Below, piece after piece: positions 39,601 through 51,700 of a stretch of 64,000 nt of DNA. The notes beneath the pieces are model-generated. The model made no database searches and was not told the origin of the DNA. It worked only from the letters and a program-made list of their open reading frames with translations. Where the stretch lies: positions 8,618,212 to 8,682,211 of the forward strand of contig JAKZAP010000021.1 in assembly GCA_023053575.1 (NCBI GenBank). Reading direction: 5' to 3'. Origin of the DNA: Branchinecta lynchi. Lineage: Eukaryota > Arthropoda > Branchiopoda > Anostraca > Branchinectidae. Position 1 is the stretch's first letter. Every line of letters begins with the position of its first letter. Made by a program: the position numbers and the translations under genes.

Positions 39601-42600
39601 CTATTATAAATGACGCACCCTTCTTCTAAATCGGGAATATAAACTACAAAACGCGCCGCAGGCGAAATTTTGTGAAAACACTGATGATCAAAGTGTCTTT
39701 TTGCCATCCGAAATGGAGACACGATCAGACAATTAAAACGAAAGAAATAAGCCGCATCCCTTCGTTCTTATAGCTAAAATAGATTTATGGTTGCGTTTTC
39801 TCAAAAATCCCTAACTCTTACTGCAGTCTGTTAAAAATATCAGCAAATTCCTGATAAATCCTGAATAAGTCCGGAACTCCTGTAAAATCCTGGATTCTCA
39901 AAAATCCTGAAAAAAATCCTGCAGGGACCCAAAAATCCTGAATTTCAGGATAAATCCTGCAAAGTGGAAGCACTGTTGCCAACTCAAGGATTGTTCTAAG
40001 GCCGCCCGAACCTACAAAAATTAGCCCGAAAAAGAGAGTGGTTTAAACACTTACTGTATTCAAAATATGGCTTCTTATTCTTATTTACAACTGTACACTT
40101 CTGGACTTAATACTAATTGTCGCAGAACTCGAAAAGTAGACCCACATTAACTTCAAAACAATGTAACAATTTATCTATTACACTTAAATACGAAAATACT
40201 TCAATTACTAATAGTAATATAAAAGAAGATAATTTCGCACAGAATACTTTTCTATAAACTATTATGTTCAACATATAAGAACTTCAGTTCCGCTGATTAA
40301 TGGAACTTTGGTAATTCGAGTTCTGTGACTACTAGTGACATATAAAGCGAGACAAAGTTGCTGGTTGAGAAATTTCTAGAAAAGCTAAGACGCGGCCTGC
40401 ACACATAGAGGAAACATGAGAGGTTGTATCTTTTTTTTGCTGTTTTCAGAATATGAAGTTATTGGAGCGAGCGCTGGTGCACAACTGATTGACTTTCAGT
40501 AGGGACGTTCACTACCGCTAGTGTTGCTAGTATCGCTGCTATTAGAGAGTGTGTCAGTTTTTTCAAGTTTTAGTGCTACTCCCTAGCATTATTTTGCGCT
40601 GGCAAAGGGGTGGTAAACCCACTGTCAGATTTTTTTTTAGAACACACAGATGCGCATCCTTCTGTTAAATCTTATAACGAATGAAGATAATATTTATGTC
40701 ATAGTAAGAATAATAATTTACTTTTGACCCATCAGACACTCGTGAGGGGCGGGGAGGGGTTTCCCCCCCCCCCCAAATAACTTCCTGGATACGGGCCTGC
40801 TAATAAGTAATAGCTATCTGGTGACCAATTAGCTAAACAACGGAATAGGCACATAATCGACAATAACAACTCCCTCCCTCACAAAAAAGAGCTGCAAGCT
40901 AATATGGCACTTGCAAAGGCAGGTAGCATAGATATTAGCTAAGACTTGCGCTGTCAAGGTTGGACGGTTGTTCATTCCACAGTCCCCCCCCATGCAACTC
41001 CTTTGAGGCACATGATAATCCTGTCTGTTTAGTTCCGTCCGGATACACCTTATATCATCTCGCTGGATCAACTGGATACAAACTCATCCAACTGCCCCCA
41101 CAGTGACCGAATCTGGTCTGGATCTGATCTTGGGAATCCAGGACGTGCTATATTACAGCTGTTATTTTCCATCTTAATAGATCACACGTTCCAGATTTAT
41201 TCATGTCACAGGATTCTCCCCGCCCCCCGATGATTGGATACGATCTCGCTCTACAAACGATCCATCTCGGACTCATTTTTGTTCTTCCCACCAAATCCCG
41301 TCCCTATCCCTCCACTGTGAGGGTGCCACGAGATTTCCAGTGCACCCCTCCCTGAGACATGTGCGCTTGCCAATTATCAAGTCGATCTTTCGTATAAAAC
41401 TGTGCATGCCTAAATGTTCCGAATACCCCCTCCCTCCACTCCCCGCAGGGAGAACACATCCGAGAAGTGAGAATCTATAATTCAATCTGACCGGGTCTCT
41501 TGTATACCTGCCAAGTTCCATCGTCGTAGCACATCTGGAAGTACCCTAATATCTATCATGGGAACTCCCCCCCCCCCAACTCTCACCACGGTGCCCAAAT
41601 CCATTCCGGTTCTATAAAATTACAAGCAAGGATTATGCACATCAGTTCTTGTCGCGATCCCTCCACTCTGAGCGTGCCACTAGATTTCCAGTTCCCCCCT
41701 CTATCTCCCCCCCCCCCACACACAGTTGTAGAATCCGGTCAAGAAATCAAATCTCTGAGACACGAGCTCTTGCCAGTTATCAAGTTTAGGGCGTTTGCTT
41801 TGCCACCTGTTCCGTTCCATCTTAGCTAGATCACTCTTCCGGATTTTTGTCACAGGATTTACGTCCCCCTCCCAACAAGGTCAGGATCTGGTCTAGCTCT
41901 ATAAATGATCTACTGTTCTTCCCACCAAGTCCCGATCCCTCCACTTTAAACGTGCCTCGAAAATCCGGTTACCACCCTCCATCCCCAGCGACCGTCAGAT
42001 CCGGTCCGGAGTTAAACAGAAGATCTGAGGCATGTTCGCTTGCCAATTACCAAGTTTCATTCGGATCCGGTGGCCCGTTCGAAAGTTACGCATGCCTCGA
42101 TATTCTGGATCCCCCCTTCCTCCAGTCCCCCCAGGACGGTCAGATCCGGGAAGTGACAACTACTAAGTTTCATCCTCCTAGCGAGTCAGGAAGTAAATCG
42201 CGATCACCGGACCGACCGACCGATCGACAGAGAAGCGATCGGTATATGGCACTTGAAGTCTTTGGACTTGAATCTTCTCAAGACTTTGATCATAATCAGA
42301 ATCTCGTGACCTTGTATAATTTTTACAGCTCGATTTTGTCCGCTGTCCAACTCTTCACACTGCTCCTGGGTCGCAACCCTCCGTGCCAAGCATGTCCATC
42401 AAGCAAGGGTATTCAAAAATTGACCTTATGTACAATTTATACATATTTAGTAACAATTCCCCATTAAAACCAAAACGAAGGAGAGTGACTAGAAATAGGT
42501 TCCTTGTCATTTCCTATGCATGGTCATCCCAGTTGAATTTAGGATTAAAAATATGCACCCTGGAATGACCACGAGGCTCCTTCATGGGAGTCCAAATTCA

Positions 42601-42722
42601 AAAAGTGAGTTCTCGTTTATTTCTCACGGTGTTAGTCCCTTGTAAGAGTTCCATCTTCACAGGAAAAAAAGTTCGACCTGGCTCAAAGCCGTACCCAGAG
42701 GGGGGGGGGGATTAAGGGGTTG

Positions 42723-42773
<51 letters not shown>

Positions 42774-45700
42774 AGCAAAAAAAACATACAAAATACTTAT
42801 TTTTATAGGTTTTTCCCTCTGATCTATGTCTTTTTTGTAATTTTTTGTGCGATCCGCAGTAAAAAAAACAACCGAAAGGCACACACCCCCCGAAATAAAT
42901 TCCTGGATGCGGTATTGACCTGGCTTGTCCCTTACCTGAGAGGATGATTGCCTGAGGGTAACCAGTTTCCGACTGCTGTCGGATGGCTTCTTGAACGACC
43001 CGTTGGAGCGGTTGAGGGGCAGGAATGTCGCGCGTCGAAGCTAACGTCAGCGCGTTCCCGAAGTCCAGGTAACTGTTGATGGCAAGAAGAATGGGACCGA
43101 TGTTCGTCTGAAACAAGCGTGGTAAATAAGTAAAAGGAAACTTCGAAATACCGCAAAATACACTTGTCGGAAATACAAAATGGATGAAGAGTTAGACGGT
43201 TTAGGAACAGTAGACAAGAAACGTACTGTAACTCACGTAATCAGTTTCTGATAAGTAAATGTCATGCCTCTTAACAGGAACTCGATGGAGAACAAAGCTA
43301 TCGCAGCAGCTTGTAACAATTGTGTAGTAAAAAAAAGGCCAATGAGCGCCGAAGGCTCTTTTTCTTCAAGATCTGCCTGTTTACTTCCCGAACAAATTTT
43401 AAGTTTTACGTTTCCCATCCCCGAAATTGCGAGACCAAACCTCCAACGAACGACACACTCTTCAAGTGAGTATAGCGCACCATATTGACAAATTTCACGA
43501 CCGACTTGCGGATTTTATTTTGCTGGCGTATTAAAATTGTTTGTGTACTATTGACAATCCTTGTAAGTTTCTAGAGACTTCTTGCAATTTAGAGTCAAAA
43601 AGAAATTTCAGCGTATTTTTCAAAGACAGCGGCATATTTCTTGGGTCGCGATCAGTCAACACTGGTATATCGCACTAAAAAGCACCGCAGGCTAAATTTT
43701 CGGAATCTTTATGATCAGAGTGCCTTTTCGGATTACAAATGAAAGTAATGACCACCTATCATAGATCAGCTGATAGTGTTTGGTCACGATACATTCCAAA
43801 CACTTTGAATAAAATGACCATTCGAAAGAAAACTGAAACAGAGTAGCCTTTGCTCTCCAAATAAAGTTTCGGGTATCGACAGTTGCTCAATATCAACAGA
43901 AGACGTTCGTGGATTGCTGATCGGCGACGTGGCTACGAGATAGAGATCCTTACAAATTATCCGCTCTTGGCTAGACGAATGGAGAGGCAGGATGAACATA
44001 GTTAGACAGAGAAAATAAGTAAAGAAGCAAAACAGCAAAACTAATTCACTCTTTAACCATTTCCGCTAATTACTCCCGACGGCGCACATGCGCACTGGGT
44101 CAGGACACAGAAGGAGTTGAGGCGCATGTTAACGAGCGAATTCAAACTTTACACTCCGTAACTAAGGGTCAAACAGCGTACTCATTAAGATCAAATTCGT
44201 GAGTTGATAATAATACACACCACGTTCCGCCCGAAAACGGCGAAGATTTCATGGACATGCAAGCAGGCTTCAATTACTTTAACTTAAAAGGAAAGAGACA
44301 GCGACTAAATAGTAGAAGGGATTTGTAACTTCTGTTCAGGACAGAGGCATCATTCAAAGCATAGTTCTTACTAGAAATGATTTTCCTGCAATGAAGTGGC
44401 TCAGGGAGATCGTATTTCAAAAATAACATTACTTACTACGCAAAATTAGCTATTGCCTTGTTAGCGCTTGTCGAAAGTATCCACCCTTCCCACTCTCCGT
44501 CGCGATGGCTTGACGCAAAATATGTGAAAACTGATCGCGTTGTGGATAGGATATAAAGTGGGAAAATCAAGAAAAAGAAAAGAAGTCTGAAACAGCAGAT
44601 ATACCTTATCGCCTACCATAACTTCCAAAATGAACAAGATCAAAGTCTTCGATGGGATCCCAAAAACTTAATATTTGATCCGGACAATTGGGTCTTACTG
44701 TCTTCCCCAGAATCCTTGAACATAATTGCTACAGATTAATTAGCAAATAGCTAGTCATCTGAGACAACTAAGTTCGTACTTTAGCCTACTTCTTCCAAAT
44801 TTTTTGAGCGGAATTCCGAGCAAACTTTTTTTCCAGCAAAAAAAGAAAGTTCAGACACGAATTTAGCGTATCTTCTTATCCCGACTAAGAAAATCTAATC
44901 AACTTCAAATAAAACTTTAACTTATAACAAATTTTCCGGTTTCAGCCGGATTCCGGACGAACTAAATGTCGGTGTAAAAAATGATTGTCATATACGGATT
45001 GAGCGTCCCTTTTTACTCCTAAATCTGTCATCTAATCAACTTAAAATAAAAGTTTTGCTTTTAACACATTTTCCGATTTTGTCCGGATTTCAGGCGAACT
45101 AGTTGTCCAGGTAGAAAATGGTTTTCACATAAGTGTTCAGCATGTATTCTTATCCCTAAATCGAACATCTATTCAACTTTAAATAAAACTTTTGCTTTTA
45201 AAAAACTTTCCGGTTTTCCCCGGATTCCGGACGAACAAATAGTTGGGAGAGAAAATGGTTTCCCTCATCGTGTTCAGCATGTCTTCTTACCCCATAATCG
45301 ACTATCACATTAGCTGTTTATAAATATTTTGTTTGCTCTTAATTTGAAACTCCTCCCCCATCCCTAAATGTAGGGCTACAGAGCCCATCTACGAATCCGA
45401 CTTTACCGTTGACCCAAAGAACCTTCACACCAAGTTTCATCAAAATATCTCATTCCCTTCGAAAGTTATCGTGCTCACAGACGGAAGGACAGATGGACAA
45501 CTTTTGCGATGTCATACGAATCAACTTACGTTTTGGGATCCCTAAAACAAAGCACTGAATTTTCTCATTTTCTTATGGGTGGAAGAGTTGAATGCGGACC
45601 TTGAAGATTTTGGCGAAATCTGCTTTGCGTGACTGACAAAACTCGGCAAAGCCAGAAAAGTGCTAAAAGGGTAGGTAGGATGTTTCAGAAGCTTATACAT

Positions 45701-48700
45701 TAAGTAGCTACGAATAATATGAAAGGCAGAATAAACAAGAGGGGTCCTTTAAGTACTACCTAAGCGTGGATTGCAATGATTATAGTAGCAGGTGTAAAAT
45801 ATGTTGAATGGACCCAAGTTTCACATGGCACTGTAAAGAATACAAGGGAAAATCCCCAAGACTTCACAAACTAAAAACTAATGTGCCGGTAAAAACGCTA
45901 TCAAAGATGCACAAATATAGCGCCATCCTAGCAATCCGGTAGAAATATCCGTTCAATACTTTCGGCTTTTGAGACCACATATCGAGAGTGCAATTAGCGT
46001 ATACGCACTCAACAAAACATGTCAAACTAATGTAAACACGTATCGTTCCACTAAAGCACTACGTCGCTGCGGTCGGCCACTTTTAGAGTTATTTACGTTT
46101 GACTCGAAAATACCAGTGCCCCAAGAACTAGGGATTTTCTTGTTTTTGCTTGTATTTTTTTTCCAGAGTTTCGATCTCCAAAGCGGAGGTGCGACGCAAA
46201 ATATTTGAAAACTCTGCACGCCGTGGTTAACAGTTGGAAAGCTTCATACGGGTAAGTCCGTTGGCCAATCACGTCTTCCAAAATGAATAGAAAAATTATG
46301 CTTCTCATGCTCTTATTTTACCAGAGTTGTCAGCGTACATAGAAGCTGTCGGTGAAGTTGCACTGCTTGACTGGCAAACTTGGCTCGGCGGAAAACAAAC
46401 GCCAAAGAGTAGCCTACAAAACGAAAAACAACGGCGTACGGGGATTCCTGAAGCGCAAAATTATTCCATAGGGAGATATGGAAAATAAAAAAGGCAGAAT
46501 ATGTACGAAGAGTCCTTTAAGCGATGGTACTTACGAAGTATTTGTGGAACGAAAATCGTGCTTGGAGCGTTTTGACGAGGATATCTTCCGTCAGAGGTCC
46601 TCCTAGCTGTATCAGGTCATCGATTGCGGCGTTTGAGACATGCCGCAGACTAAGAGGTACGTTTTCTCGTGGGTCAGCCGACCGAGGTTTGAGGATTCCA
46701 ATATCTGCAAGGAAAAATAATTTAACTATTGAACATGCCGCAGACTAAGAGTATATGATGGTGCAAAACGGATACGTCAGCTGAATTTTATTGGACTATA
46801 CTTCGCCCTTCTTGGCAAGGGTCCTCTTCAGGCTTAAAACCTCTCAGGTTGAAAAAACGAACTTGTGGGAAACACACAAGAGATAGCCTACACTGTAAAA
46901 AGAGTCTCCGAATAAGGATGCAGTATTTGCTAGTGGGATTAATCTTATCTCTATTGGGATGAGATTAATCCGAAATAGGGGTAATCTTATATCAATAAAG
47001 ATAAGATTAATCCCTGCAGTAGCAAGTACTGCAAGATTTTTTGTTACAGTGTACGTTTTCTTGTTGGTCAGCCGACAGAGGTTTGAGGATCCCGGTATCA
47101 CCAAGAAAAGAAAAAGGACTGCACAGTTGGACGAGCTACTGCGACGGCTCAAAGCCCCTGACAGGTTGACAAGTTCTCTTGTCGTCTACCAAGTCCAACA
47201 CGTACCGAATGGCACGTTAGGGAGGTCACATTGCTGCGAGGTTCCGGATTCCCCCTCCTCCTTGTTGTTTGTTGGTATGTTTAGAAAATGGTTAACCTTT
47301 ACTACTGCACTACTACTGCTACTACTGACGATTAGAGAATGAAGGTATAAGTTATTATTTATTTTTGTATTACCTTTATTTATTTATTTTTTCTTTCTTC
47401 TTCTTTTTTCATTTGTGTGGTATATGGAAATTTTTTTTGATTAATTAGTGTTGAAATGAAATTAAGTTATTTTTTAAGTTAAGTTGAAGTAGTTTGTGGT
47501 AACCGCCCAGTGCCAGTGCATTTATGTCTTCTTATGGGCGGTTACCTATCATGATGGGTTAGTATGTAATTTAGCAATAAAATAATCTAATCTAAAATCT
47601 AATCTCATCACGCCAGCAAAAACGTAGGTTTTTCTATTAGTGCAGTAGATGCAAGTAGTAAAAGGTTGAGTTGTCTTTATTAATAAAATAAGTATCAAGT
47701 ATCCTCTGTCTGCCACAGAATTTCCGATCCGGAATGTGGGAGTCTGTACTGGACTAGTTTCATCTTCTTGTATCTGTGAAAGTCCAGTTCTAATCCACAG
47801 TTCGATTTGCTTGGGACTAGAAAATGGAAGTGCTAGTGCTTACGACAGTTGTGTCTCTCAAACTTCTTTCTGATCCCTCCATCTCAGCAGTTAGACTCGC
47901 CACAAAATGTCCAAGCCATCTTCTCAAACTCCTGCCAGAGTCTCAGGATCCAGGTCGGTTAAATGGCTATCAATTAAGTTTTATTTCGATCCCTCCATCT
48001 GTCCTACACTTAGGTCTGCCACAATATTCCAAGGACTGCCCCTCACAAAGTGGACGATCCTATCCAGACTTATGAATAGCAAAGGTAAATGATTTCTACA
48101 GACTGTACCCTGTTTTGAAAAATGACGCAAGTATTCTACTATTGCTAGCAAAAAAAAATCGAAGAGCAGATAAGGGACATGACCTATTGCAATCTATCAA
48201 GTTTCATCCGGGTCGAATCGCTGGTTCAGCAGTCATGTGTACACTTAGGGCTGGCACAATCTGAAAACGATATTTCTGCGTTCTGCCAGCCGAGTTCGTC
48301 CCGATCCAAACTGTGACCCACACAATTTCAAGGTCATCCTCTCTGACTTCCCCTCAGTCACCGGATCCAGTTTAGATGTGTAAACGGCTATCAAGTTTCA
48401 TTCCGATCCCTCTATCTATCCTACACTTAGGCCTGACACAATATTTCAAGGACCTCCCCGCCCCCCCCCCCACACAGAAAATGGACGGATCCTGTCCAGA
48501 CTTATCGAATCGCTGGTTGGAACGCCACTCAAGATTCGGATTCCCACTCTTTCCATCTCCCGCGGATCGTCGAATCCGAAAAAATAGAGTTTCCAAGGGA
48601 CTCCGATTATTTCGGTAATACGGCTGCCCAGATTCATTCCTGGCCCGTCTGGAAGTACCTAACTCGCGCACAGAACAATGGAAAAAAAAAATCGAGCAAA

Positions 48701-51700
48701 AACACGACTTATGTCGAAAAGTATTGCACTCCTTACGCAAAGAAGTCGACTGACTACTCAAATAACTACAGCTAGTAGATTGGGAATTTGAATACACCTC
48801 CAAAACAACGCCAGCTTCTTAGGTTCCGTTTTTTTATGTAGTTTAGGTGCAATTTGACTTTAGTTTGACGTACTTTTGTTTTAGTTATGAAAGTACAGTA
48901 TCTGCAATGGACAAAAAATGGTACAAGTATAATAAGACAAAAGTACATCAAACTAGAGTGAAACTACACCGAAACTACATGCAGAAAAGGGCAGCTTTAT
49001 TTTGTACACAAACAGTGAAGTAGCGATTTTGTTTAAAGTCAAGAAGACCTAATTACTTTAAAATTTGTGTTACAGTACAGCCTTCTCGCCGAGCATTTAT
49101 TGGCTCGAGAAATGTATGGCAGGCGTTCATTTTCTTAGAATGTCGGCGAGTTCTTTAGCTGCATCAATGAGTTCCTTCGGAATTGAAAGTTAAACACGCT
49201 ATGTTACTTGTCAGTGCTACAACGTGGAGAACTGGTTTATGGTCAACTTCCTGATGGTCCCTGTCTTTTTTTCTTTTTTTCAGTATGTCTTCTTACCCCT
49301 AAATCAATTTATTTAAAGTCTATTTAGCTTTAACAACTTATTTCGTTCACACCTTATTCTGAAGCCTCTCCCCCGCCTTCAAATACAAAGCCACGGGGTC
49401 CATCTATGAAGCAGATCTGTACTTTGACCCGAAGAATACCCACACCAAGGTTGAACAAATACTCTATGTGACTATTCCCCGGGCCCACTATAGTCACACC
49501 TGGTAATAACGCCGTTAATAAAACCGTCTTACGGTCGAAATTGGGAAGAAAAGACGCTGAAAACGTAAGACAGTCGAGATGGAAAAGTCCATCTCCGCCA
49601 TTTTCATTTCTGGACCAATCACAGACCAGAGTTAGCTGACTTCAGCCAGTTTTGTTTATCTTTGAGTGACGATGGTGGTAATATGTCTTGAATTTCTTCG
49701 TTCCAGGTGTGACCGGGATGAAACGTAAGATTGGGTAATAACCGAATTAACGAACGACATTACGTACAGATGTGACCGAATGTGGCCCGGGCATAAGTCC
49801 AAAACACGCCATTGAACCCCAGGAAGAAGGAGTAAGCGTGTCCGTAACGACTCAAATCCTGTGTCAAACAATCAGGAAGATCTTTCGCAGCAGCTGTGAC
49901 ACCACTTCTGCTGTTCTTCCGCTAGGTAACCGGAGAGGACGGAGATATTTCATCGGCAAGGAGAGATAGTCATCAAGAGTATTAGCACAACCCCTTAGAG
50001 AGTTACCATGCCAACAGACGGATGGACAAACTGCGGAAGGACGGACAAACTTTACAAGGCGATAGGTCACTACGCTTCGTGACCGCAGTAACACGTAAAC
50101 GGGCTGGATACACTGTACAAAGTTTTTCCGCATAAAGATTAAAGTTAACTGCAGTATTTGCTACTCGGATTATTCTTATCTCTACGCAGATAAGATTAAT
50201 ACCAAATAGAGATAAGATGAATCCGAGTAGCAAATACCGCAATTAACTTTAATCTTTATACGGAGAAACTTTTTACAGTGTACTCAACCACACTGTAAAA
50301 AGTTTCTCCGAATACGGATGCAGTATTTGCTACTGGGATAAGATTAATCCGAATTAGGGGTAATCTTACCTCAATGAAGACGAGATTAATCCCAGTAGCA
50401 AATACTGCACACAAAATTTACAGTGCAGCGATTGACCAGAAGACAGGTCATCTCAGCAAATCTGCTCTCAGCAGAACATTAAAAAAGAAAGATAATATTT
50501 AACCGAAGTATGAATGAAGAAAACGCTAATATTATGCAATGCCTATTGCTATCAATAATTTTGCTGATTACTAACTTCGGAAGACTAAATTTGCTAGAAA
50601 AAAAGGTGTGTCCAGTCCGCTACTTTAATGCTGTTTGAGCCACTGAATAATTAATGAGCGCACGAGATTGACGGAGTTCAGTTTCACTGGAATACATTAA
50701 AAAAAAAAAAAAAATACACAATTAACATTCCTGCCAGGAAAGCACAAAAGGAGACAAACTATGCGCTACAGTAGAAGATTTGCGCCGAGCTTCATAAAGC
50801 AGTACAATGATCTTTAGCATTTATCTGCCTTGTTAATCTTTGTTCTTTTAAATTATCTGTTGACAACTTATTTTATCTTTATTTATGAGTAAACAAACAT
50901 CGTATTTGGGCTCTGCCCAAGAGAGCTATGTTTTGCTTTATTATTATTATTATTATTATTATTTATTTGAATCCTTCAAAACGGAAGAGTAATGTATAAA
51001 AAGGAACAACAACATGTCAGTCAAACTCACACACACTTACATACTAATAAACAGCTGACTGTTAAAGACAAATTAGCCTACTAAATATACAAAATAAGGG
51101 AAATAAGGAACCAGAAAGAAAGAAACAAACACAAAAAAGAAAACAGGGGAGGGGTCTAAAGGAGGATAACACGAAACAATTTTCCTGTAATGACCTTTCG
51201 CTGCTCGCTTGAACGAAACAAAGTTATTCGAGTTCCGGATATCTAACGGAAGTAGATTCCAAATAGTCGTTACTGAAAAATTCGAATTCGATTTTCGGTC
51301 ATTTATTACTTATGCTGGCTGGTCTTGGGCTTTTGTCGAAATAAGAGGTACAGTTGCTTTCAAAGTAACCGTTCTTATTTGACTAAATTTGGTCCTTCTT
51401 GGTAAAGGTCCTCTTCAGCCTGGGATAGGATAAGTGAAACAAAACAAACAAGAGCTGTAAGCTCATATGGCACTTGCAAGCATATATAGTAAGAAATACC
51501 CCAACAAGAAAAAAAGAAGGGGGCTGAAAATTCAACCTATGGTTTCACTTTAAATATAAAAATAGGAGACAGAAAGCAAATGGAAACAAGAAGGAAAACA
51601 AAAACCGGCAAGGCTGGGTCAGATGGAAGTATTCGGTTAAGATGCGCCAAACTTGCAAGGCTGGGTCAGAGATGAAAGTGATGGTCAAATTTTGTTTTCA

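Larger units (their letters stand above)
49268..50090 (+). mobile_element. A-family 3' part, split by an insertion
   Basis: CAGTATGTCTTCTTACCCC through CACACCAAGGTTGAACAA (to about 49467) and, after a 520-bp interruption, CCCCTTAGAGAGTTACC and AGACGGATGGACAAAC (from about 49988). These are the two halves of the A-family 3' module. Confidence 0.75.

Noticed and set aside
41847..42467. 206-codon open frame on plus
   Set aside because: It runs through B-element core repeats and its microsatellite; the composition is repeat-driven and no domain is seen.
42712..43116. Long open frame with a poly-glycine tail
   Set aside because: The Gly run is the translated C/G tract of MITE-6; only 42936-43107 is exon.
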